Below, one piece after another: positions 59,557-64,000 of a stretch of 64,000 nucleotides of DNA. The first letter of the stretch is position 1; the number at the start of each line of letters is the position of its first letter. The notes under the pieces are model-generated. The model was given only the letters and a program-made list of their open reading frames with translations, had not been told where the DNA came from and made no database searches. The position numbers and the translations under genes were made by a program. The stretch spans positions 34,344,052 through 34,408,051 of the forward strand of contig CM046348.1 of the NCBI GenBank assembly GCA_025403435.1, read 5' to 3'. This DNA comes from Artocarpus heterophyllus (lineage: Eukaryota; Streptophyta; Magnoliopsida; Rosales; Moraceae).

Positions 59557-59564
59557 CTATATAG
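59557..59564 (-). promoter_or_regulatory. TATA box of the AGT3-like gene
   Basis: CTATATAG (same on both strands) lies about 140 bp before the chosen ATG. Transcription would start near 59525, giving a leader of about 105 bases. A GC-rich patch (CACGCGCC) sits just upstream. Confidence 0.55.
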
Positions 59565-59569
59565 GCAAT

Positions 59570-59984
59570 GAGGCGCGTGTGGTGAGAAGATAGAAAGAGA
59601 ATAGTGGACCTATTCAAGCCTAAGAGGGGGTTTATATAGGTAGATGCTGACGAAAGGTTAAAAAAAAAATCTTAACCGAGTAAAAGTCTTTTTTTTTTTA
59701 ACTAAAAATTATTTTTTTTATATAGGTAAATTGCTTTAATTTTTTTTTAAAAAAATAATAATTGTAGCAAAATGACAAACTTTAACAAGATAAAAAAAAA
59801 CTAGAATGTTTTAATGTCTAAAAAACTTTATTTTGTGTCAAAAATGTCCCAAAAAAAAGTCATTGACCAAAAACTTTTTTTTTCAAAAGGTCATTTTTAA
59901 AAATCTCCTGTTTATATAGGCCGAGGCCGGGAGGGGTGGAATGGTCATTTTATAAATAGAACAAATGAAAAAATTAACTCCACG
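59570..59984. other. Upstream region of the AGT3-like gene
   Basis: T-rich sequence with a second TATATAGG near 59634 and a GC-rich patch near 59925-59938. No other gene seen. Confidence 0.4.
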
Positions 59985-60560
59985 TTCGTTTTGAGAACTC
60001 TTTATATTTTTTAGACTCAAATTTAGATTCGAGTATTAAAAATTCTTTAGATACGCATTTGTTTCTTTTTCAAAATCTGGATCCTTTGAATATCAACAAA
60101 CTAAGTTTTTAGAGTTCTGCTCCCCTAAATTTTGATACTCGGATATCTCTACTATAATAAAAACTAAAATTCTCTCTCCTCTATTTTCTTTATTTGAGGA
60201 AAAAAAAATTTCAATTGGATAACAAATGAAAAAATTACAATTTTTTCATTTGTTATCCAATTGAAATAATTCTTTTTTTCATTGTATTTATAGTAAAAAG
60301 ATGAATAAATTAAAATCTATATGATATATTTTTTAAGATCATTAATATTAAGATTTTATTAGATTTGTTGATAAATCAAAGACTATTTTTATTATCTCTC
60401 TAAACATAAATTTTAATTTTATTCCATACTCAAATTAAAACTTAAGTACACATCCAAACGTCAATTCGAATAACATTCAAATCAACAACTCAAATTCTAA
60501 TTCAAATCACATTAACTCAAATCAAATCACTAATTTGAATCTATTTACCAAACGGATCCT
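59985..60560. mobile_element. Probable MITE with a perfect central hairpin
   Basis: The ends are loosely complementary (GTTCGTTTTGAG...AGACTCAAATTTAGATT on the left; AATCTATTTACCAAACGGATC on the right). At the middle lies a perfect 29-bp inverted repeat with two-base loop (60208-60236 and 60239-60267). No coding capacity. The outer ends are approximate. Confidence 0.4.
60208..60267. repeat. Perfect 29-bp inverted repeat, 2-base loop
   Basis: The left arm starts ATTTCAATTGGATAACAAAT and the right arm ends ATTTGTTATCCAATTGAAAT. Every one of the 29 positions pairs, and the loop is AC (60237-60238). Confidence 0.95.
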
Positions 60561-61710
60561 AAAAGACTTAGGCCAGGTTCGGAACAAGGATTTGAGATAG
60601 GGACAAAACGGTCTTCTTTGCTTTGTTACCAAAATGTTATTTTTTTTTTTGGTAAAACAATTAAAGAGTGCATACGGAAAACAATAAAAAAAAAAAAGGC
60701 ATCAGTAAAAAAGTATAAATGGAAAACAAAAAGAAGCATAAAAAACAAAAGAGCGTATATATGAAAGAACTAGAAATATGGAAACTGTTACTAAAGAGTA
60801 TATATGGAAAAGAATTCGAAATATCGAAAGATATAGCTGGAAAACAATATTTAAATTAAGAAATCCCCCTTCTCCATGGACAGAACACTGCTTATTAATT
60901 TCCCTTAAAAAACTCTGCTAATTAAATTTTTTAATGTAAGTAAAGAGTATAAATGGAAAACAAATTAGACGAATAAAAAAGAGTTTTGTATAAAAAAGGA
61001 GAAAGAAAAACTTATAGGGATTTTCCTTCCTCTTCATATCCATCCGAATAGAGATGATTAGACTAGAGGGTGGTGGACCCAAAAAAAAAAAAAGAAAAAG
61101 AAAATAGGGATTTTAATTTTTCTTCACCTCTTTGCTTCAAAATGGTTGGATAAAAATATTGACGACCTAAAAAATAACAAACATTTTCCTCAAAAAAAAA
61201 AAAAAAAAACAAACGTTTGGTATTTAACTAGTCAAAACTATCCCCCTCTATTATGGCAAGGTCATGAATCCGCCCCTCGTTACATTGCAAATTCGAATTA
61301 ACTATAAATAATCAATTAATCTTCAACTCTTTCTTTAAAAAAAAAAATAGAAAGAAGATTCCTAAAATCCTTATAGATTTGCAGTAACAACGTATGACCT
61401 TATTTAACATAGGGTCAAAATGTTCTCTGGATATCCCGTTTCCCTTCAAGTGTTCTCTTTTTTTGTGATTATATATGTATATAATTTTAGAGATTTCTAC
61501 TATAGAATCTTAAAAGGATGCACTATCATACGTAGGGTTTGTGTCTTTATCTGTTAGATCTATATCCTAAATTGTCTATTTTGATAGGATTTTAATCAGA
61601 TATAACATGTAGACTGATCGGCATAATATCGTATCGTGAAAAAAACCATTATATATATAGACAGCAATGGAGTTAGGATTTTGAGTCGAGGGTCGAAATT
61701 TTTTTTTATT
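60561..61710. other. AT-rich spacer, nothing recognised
   Basis: Several A- and T-runs. No gene or RNA that I can support. Confidence 0.4.
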
Positions 61711-61832
61711 AAGATTATTCTAAAATATATCAAAAGAAGTGCATATGCAGATCATGTCATTTTCAGCTATCAAGATTATTCTAAAATATATCAAGAGAAG
61801 TACATATACAGATCATGTCATTTTTTAGTCCT
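61711..61832. repeat. 61-bp tandem duplication
   Basis: AAGATTATTCTAAAATATAT at 61711 recurs at 61772, and the copies match over about 60 bp with a few substitutions (CATATGCAGATCATG against CATATACAGATCATG). Confidence 0.9.
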
Positions 61833-64000
61833 TTATTGGTTTTGAATCACGGTTTATAATTAGATTAGGGATTTTATATTACATAATAATAAATAAACAA
61901 TGCAAGTATTTATATTCAAAACATGCATTAAAATAATTCATAGAGAGTTTATAAATATAACATGGATATGTTTTAAGAGTATAAAGCACTTGGTATAACC
62001 AGCTATCCTAACCATCTGGCCTTGTGGATAAACTTTCGACAACAAAACTATTGTACTATAAAGCTTACAGCTTTTTGCGAGACAATGACTAAGACGTAGA
62101 GCATGGAGAATGACTTAGGGATCACAAAAAAGTAGCCAATGAAGTTTTCTTGTTCTCAATTATGAGTGGTAAACGATCGAGGATTTAGAGATGGGGCTTT
62201 TGAACTTTTAATTAATTTCTTCTAGTATGAAAAATTTTAACGAGGCGGACAATCATGATATTGGGGACTTCATCTACTCTCAATTTTTGGTAAGTGCTTA
62301 ACTTTCTAGTCAATGATATGTATGGGGAGATTTGTGAGTTAATCCGTTATGTAATTATCGGTTAGAAAATCATTTTTCAGAACAAAAAAAAAAAAATGTA
62401 ATGTGTAGCTGAACATATTTTAAAACTTTTCTTAAACCATATATAAACTAACCATTAGTTATTGCTCATATCTATTAGGCAAAACAACCCTAAAAGATCA
62501 AGGGTTTTAAAACCTTTTTCTTCCCTTTTTTTTTTTTCTCTATTTTAACAAATTTAATCATTTTATAGTTAAAATATACCGTTGACCCAGAAAAAGGACA
62601 TACAAAGTATGACCTTTTATGACCTCAAAACGTAGGTATAGAAATAAAAAATAAAAAACTTTAAAAATGCAAGGTTGTCATCTTGAGGATTAATCAATCA
62701 AATTATTTTCGATGCATTATAACTTATAAGGACATCTTCATTCTCATTAATGAGGGAAATGTATAACATTCATTTTGGACTCATTAAAGATATTTTGGGA
62801 CATTTCTTGTTGTTAATATTGATGTTTATAAAGCATTTTATGTATTCCATAGTATAAAATTATGAGAAATAAAGTTTATAGTGCTTTACTGGTGATTGAT
62901 ATATCAATAATGTTGGTTTTCTAAAACGTTTTTTGAGAACATATACGAAAATATGGCAAAGGTATGGAATGTATATAATAAAAATGTTCATAAATTTTTA
63001 ATAAAAAACATTATATAGTATATTTGGTTAATGTTAAATAAATATATATGCATAATTTATGCTTAGTTGGGTGAAACGATTAAATTAGAAATCTTTTATA
63101 GGAATTGTTCTTTATATGACATCACCATCTTTCTTGCCTAGTCTTTAACACTGATTGCACGACATGTGGGTGTAGACGAATATAGCGTTTACTAAAAAAT
63201 CATTTAGTCACTTTTCTCTCCTACTAATCTCAACGCATGAGCAAAGCATAACTGAGAATGAAAGAACTTTTCTTCTTTCTCTCTCTCTACGCGCCTACTG
63301 CTAGGATTTATTGGCAGTTTTTACATTTTAACCAAGACTCTCAATTGTGTATAGACTGAATGGAGGATGACTCTATTTATAGATAATGTGAGAACCGATT
63401 AGTTATAGAAACTTTTTTTAATTTTAAAGATCACACATTTAAATAATATAAAATAAATAAGTTTTCCTTTCCTTATCTGCGTGTGGTGCCATAAAATTAA
63501 TGAGTTTTCCTTTCCTTCTTTATGCTTGTGGCACCAATTAATCATTTGCCAGTAGAGGAAGGAATATTGCTTGTTTCCAAATCTAATTTTGTTTCCAAAT
63601 TAAAATTTTCAACTTTGAATTAAATTACATTTATCAAAATTAGAACTTTTAGAAAATAAAGCTTGGTGAAAAAGTCTTAGACTGCATAAGAAACCATTCC
63701 TTGTGTAGATAACTGCCACACAAAGTGGGACTCACCTACTTTGTGTCTTCAAAAATTAATTATTATTTATTTATTGAGTAATCTCATTATTTAATAATTA
63801 TAAATTAAATGACATTTAATTTATTTTGAACGATACTTAATTTAGAATTCCATATTTCTAAATTAATTAATTAAACCGATAATTCTATTTGTCCAAACAA
63901 TATTTGCCAAGATGGCATGGGGACTAATGGAGCAATAATTTGAAGCTCCAATAAAATCAATATATTAATTAAAATTTTTAATTAAGATATTACTCTTTTA
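61833..64000. other. AT-rich spacer; possible old LTR or promoter at its right end
   Basis: On the minus strand CTATAAATAGAG (63371-63382) is a good TATA box with a plausible leader below it, but no reading frame follows. Two copies of TTTTCCTTTCCTT with GTGGTGCC/GTGGCACC lie at 63461-63535. This suits a retrotransposon LTR, but no partner copy was found. No gene seen. Confidence 0.35.

Overview
This window is nuclear DNA from a flowering plant, probably a eudicot. The evidence is nested Ty1/copia and Ty3/gypsy LTR retrotransposons of plant type, spliced-gene architecture with GT-AG introns, AT-rich spacers, and a host gene closest to the plant AGT2/AGT3 class III aminotransferases. I cannot name the species.

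Bases 341-43055 are one nested retrotransposon block. The oldest layer is a decayed Tekay/Del-like gypsy element on the + strand (LTRs 341-2694 and 40711-43055). A copia element, copia-1A (+, 3339-36678, target duplication CAAGT), sits in its gag. A second copy of the same family, copia-1B (-, 5106-28776, duplication AGTCA), sits in the 5' LTR of copia-1A. A young Tekay-like gypsy (-, 8809-22800, duplication CCGAT) sits in the pol region of copia-1B. The gag of that gypsy is interrupted at 14971-19891 by a composite: a copia-1 LTR end, about 160 bp of other DNA, and the 3' part of another copia element (copia-2) that has lost most of its reverse transcriptase and all of its RNase H in frame.

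Bases 43056-54800 are an old intergenic spacer. It holds two opposed LINE 3' ends, a degenerate Tekay-type LTR, fold-back elements, microsatellites and one possible small gene (44439-44660, +).

Bases 54821-59418 (-) carry the one clear host gene. It has nine exons that join to 1440 bp (479 residues) and encodes a mitochondrial alanine-glyoxylate aminotransferase 2 homologue of the AGT3 type. A TATA box lies at 59557-59564. Downstream to 64000 there is only AT-rich spacer with a probable MITE and small duplications.

The most unusual signal is in the retrotransposon LTRs and leaders. GC-rich 10-12 bp palindromes recur there with a 21-22 bp period and unconserved spacers. One palindrome type (CGGCCTGCCG / CGGCAGGCCG) is shared by copia-1 and both gypsy elements. 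A different one (GCGCCTAGGCGC) forms an 11-unit array in the copia-2 LTR. I know of no described system with this layout.
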